Shown here piece by piece: positions 39,182 through 41,044 of a stretch of DNA of 41,044 nt. Position numbers and translations under genes: made by a program. Each line of letters opens with the position of its first letter. Positions within the stretch are counted from its first letter, which is position 1. The stretch comes from Alphaproteobacteria bacterium (GTDB lineage Bacteria; Pseudomonadota; Alphaproteobacteria; Reyranellales; Reyranellaceae), in the NCBI GenBank assembly GCA_019235415.1, contig JAFAKN010000247.1:1-41044 (forward strand), read 5' to 3'. The notes beneath the pieces are model-generated. The model saw nothing but the letters and a program-made list of their open reading frames with translations. It did no database searches and had not been told where the DNA came from.

Positions 39182-41044
39182 GATCGATTCACAGCTGATC
39201 GTCGCGCCTGACGAATGATCAGCTTTTCTGCCTCGACGATCAGGAAGAACACAAGCCCGCCGAGCAAGATCCGCGGCCACTCGTCGAGCGGGATTGCCTC
39301 GGTGTCGAACAGCGTTTGCAAAGGTGGCGTGTAGGTGAACAGGACCTGCGCTAGAACCACCCCGCCGATGCCGAGCCCGAGGTAGGGATTGCCGAGGTGC
39401 GCTTTCAGCGCCAGCGACGAGTCGAGCTTGTATCGACTGTTGAGCAGATAGAAGATCTGGCCGACGACGAGCGCGTTCACGGCGACGGCGCGAGCGAGTT
39501 CGTCGGAGGCGCCGTTCGACTTCGATTGGAAGAAGAACAGCAGAGTGAGTGCAAGCAACGCCGTGCCGACGAAGACGATGCGCCAGATCCCGAATCCATC
39601 GAGGATCGGCGTGTCGATGGCGCGCGGCTGGCGGTGCATGACGTCGAGCTCGTGCGGCTCGAAGGAGATCACCAGCCCGAGCGCGACCGACGTCACCATG
39701 TTGACCCAGAGGATCTGCGGCGCCGTGATGGGCGCGGTGAAGCCGAAGAGGATCGCCGCCATGATCACCAGCCCCTGCGCGACGTTGGTGGGCAGCATGA
39801 ACAGGATGGCCTTCTCGATGTTGTTGTAGACGGTCCGCCCCTCCTTCACGGCGGCGGTGATGGAGGCGAAGTTGTCGTCGGCCAGCACCATCTCGGCCGC
39901 TTCCTTCGTGACCTCCGTGCCCTTGATGCCCATGGCGACGCCGATGTCGGCCTTCTTGAGCGAGGGCGCGTCGTTCACCCCGTCCCCGGTCATCGCGACG
40001 ACCTGCCTGTTTGCCTGGATCGCCTTCACCAGGCGGAGCTTGTGCTCGGGGCTTGCCCGCGCGAAGACGTCGACGTCGGCGACGCGCTCTTGGAGTGTCG
40101 TGGTGTCCATTTCCTCGATCTCGGCGCCGGCCAGCGCTGTCGTGCCGTCACCGATGCCCAGCATCCGGGCAATCGCCGCCGCCGTTATCTTGTGGTCGCC
40201 GGTGATCATGGTCACCCGGATGCCGCCCGCGTGGCATTCCTTGACGGCCTCGATCGCTTCCTTGCGCGGCGGGTCGAGCAGCCCGATTAGCCCCAGCAGC
40301 ACGAGATTCTTGGGCAGATCGGCCGGCCCGAGATTGCCTGTCGGGAGACCCGGATCGTCGAGCCACGCCAGGGCGAGCACGCGCTCGCCGCGCGCCGCGA
40401 GCCGGTCCGCAGCCGCGGTGAAATGGTCGCGATCGATCGTGCCCTGTGCCACACCGATCGCTTGCCGGTCGCAGTGCTCGAGGATGGCCTCCGGCGCACC
40501 CTTGACCAGGATGAGCTGCTTGCCGCCGGCAGCACCGTGCAGCGTGGCCATGAACTTGTGCTCGGATTCGAACGGAATTGCGTCGATGCGCGGATACGCC
40601 TCCTGCTCGGACTTGCGTTCCATGCCAAGCTTGCTCGCGAACGGGTAGAGAGCGCCCTCCGTCGGATCGCCTTCCACCTTCCACATCCCATCTTCCTGGC
40701 GAAGCTCGGCGTCGTTGCACAGCACCGACACGCGCCCCATGAGTGTTAGGACCCGGTTCTCGCTGGCGGGCTGGCCGTCTTTAAGGATCTTTCCTTCGGG
40801 CGCGTAGCCGTCGCCGCTCACGGTGTATGTCGCTTCTGCCGTGACGGCCGACACCACCATCATCTCCATCAGCGTCAAAGTGCCGGTCTTGTCGGAACAG
40901 ATGCGCGAGACCGAGCCCAGGGTCTCCACGGCCGGCAGCCGCCGGATGATCGCGTTGCGCTGCGCCATGCGCTGCACGCCGATCGCCAGAGTGACCGTGA
41001 TCAGCGCCGGCAGGCCCTCGGGGATGATCGACACGGCGACGCTG
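39178..41044 (-). CDS. Cation-transporting P-type ATPase (partial, 5' end outside the window)
   Basis: The C-terminal 622 or so residues of a P2-type ATPase. The ion-binding PEGLPALITVTLAIG lies at the window edge, followed by the phosphorylation motif CSDKTGTLT, the nucleotide-domain KGAPEAILEHC, MITGDHKITA and the hinge MTGDGVNDAPSLKKADIGVA. Five or six membrane segments follow (FMLPTNVAQGLVIMAAILFG, then NMVTSVALGLVISFEP). The PEGLP motif and order of blocks fit Ca2+ or Na+/K+-type pumps (PMR1/PacL-like). The usual DKTGTLTxN continues as LMEM, so an otherwise conserved Asn is absent. The gene is convergent with gntP. Confidence 0.92.
   Translation of the reverse strand, partial: SVAVSIIPEGLPALITVTLAIGVQRMAQRNAIIRRLPAVETLGSVSRICSDKTGTLTLMEMMVVSAVTAEATYTVSGDGYAPEGKILKDGQPASENRVLTLMGRVSVLCNDAELRQEDGMWKVEGDPTEGALYPFASKLGMERKSEQEAYPRIDAIPFESEHKFMATLHGAAGGKQLILVKGAPEAILEHCDRQAIGVAQGTIDRDHFTAAADRLAARGERVLALAWLDDPGLPTGNLGPADLPKNLVLLGLIGLLDPPRKEAIEAVKECHAGGIRVTMITGDHKITAAAIARMLGIGDGTTALAGAEIEEMDTTTLQERVADVDVFARASPEHKLRLVKAIQANRQVVAMTGDGVNDAPSLKKADIGVAMGIKGTEVTKEAAEMVLADDNFASITAAVKEGRTVYNNIEKAILFMLPTNVAQGLVIMAAILFGFTAPITAPQILWVNMVTSVALGLVISFEPHELDVMHRQPRAIDTPILDGFGIWRIVFVGTALLALTLLFFFQSKSNGASDELARAVAVNALVVGQIFYLLNSRYKLDSSLALKAHLGNPYLGLGIGGVVLAQVLFTYTPPLQTLFDTEAIPLDEWPRILLGGLVFFLIVEAEKLIIRQARRSAVNRS

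Noticed and set aside
37286..39280. Long frames overlapping patatin and gntP in other phases
   Set aside because: Shadows of the two recognised genes; composition is repetitive and no domain is visible.

Overview
The window is 41 kb of GC-rich chromosome from an alphaproteobacterium. The evidence is a thiOSGEF-type thiamine operon under a TPP riboswitch, a PetP/PetR-like MarR + response regulator pair next to ilvE, a phasin gene with PhaR-type promoter elements, UbiK, and two families of dispersed palindromic repeats. The order Rhodospirillales or a Reyranella-like lineage is plausible, but that is an inference from gene content. No rRNA, tRNA, CRISPR array, prophage or intact insertion sequence was seen.

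Layout. (1) 0.25-4.2 kb, minus strand: TPP riboswitch > thiO > thiS > thiG > thiE > thiF > a DUF2630 gene, with genes overlapping, abutting or closely spaced. (2) 4.2-8.2 kb: ilvE (minus) diverges from MarR-response regulator-histidine kinase (plus). A perfect 19-bp palindrome fills the spacer of the ilvE promoter. (3) 8.2-11.8 kb: csaA, a phasin with its promoter, tetR-proC-enoyl-CoA hydratase (minus), and ubiK divergently. (4) 11.8-15.5 kb: a membrane class III nucleotide cyclase, a lysine-rich orphan protein with phosphoribosyltransferase-like motifs, and a secreted alpha/beta hydrolase. (5) 15.5-17.4 kb: a gene graveyard holding broken dienelactone-hydrolase fragments and a cyclase-like scrap around an intact hemerythrin gene. 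(6) 17.4-21.8 kb: catabolic genes (amidohydrolase, enolase-superfamily dehydratase, flavin reductase, TauD-like dioxygenase). (7) 21.9-24.9 kb: an alkylation-repair island, with ogt and a 2OG-Fe(II) oxygenase diverging from a small gene and ada. (8) 25.2-33.3 kb: an orphan response regulator followed by a heavy-metal-type RND efflux set (adaptor, pump, outer-membrane lipoprotein) and a beta-barrel-like protein. (9) 33.3-36.5 kb: small secreted proteins, including a 42-residue cysteine-rich one, and a membrane-anchored hydrolase. (10) 36.7-41 kb: patatin + GntP permease, meeting tail to tail a P-type ATPase that runs off the window.

The observations most worth a second look are the palindrome inside the ilvE promoter, the inverted sites flanking the phasin promoter, a dispersed repeat translated as part of the signal peptide of the efflux lipoprotein, the PRTase-like orphan, the pseudogene mosaic, and the unannotated cysteine-rich peptide. 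No clearly new multi-gene system is evident.
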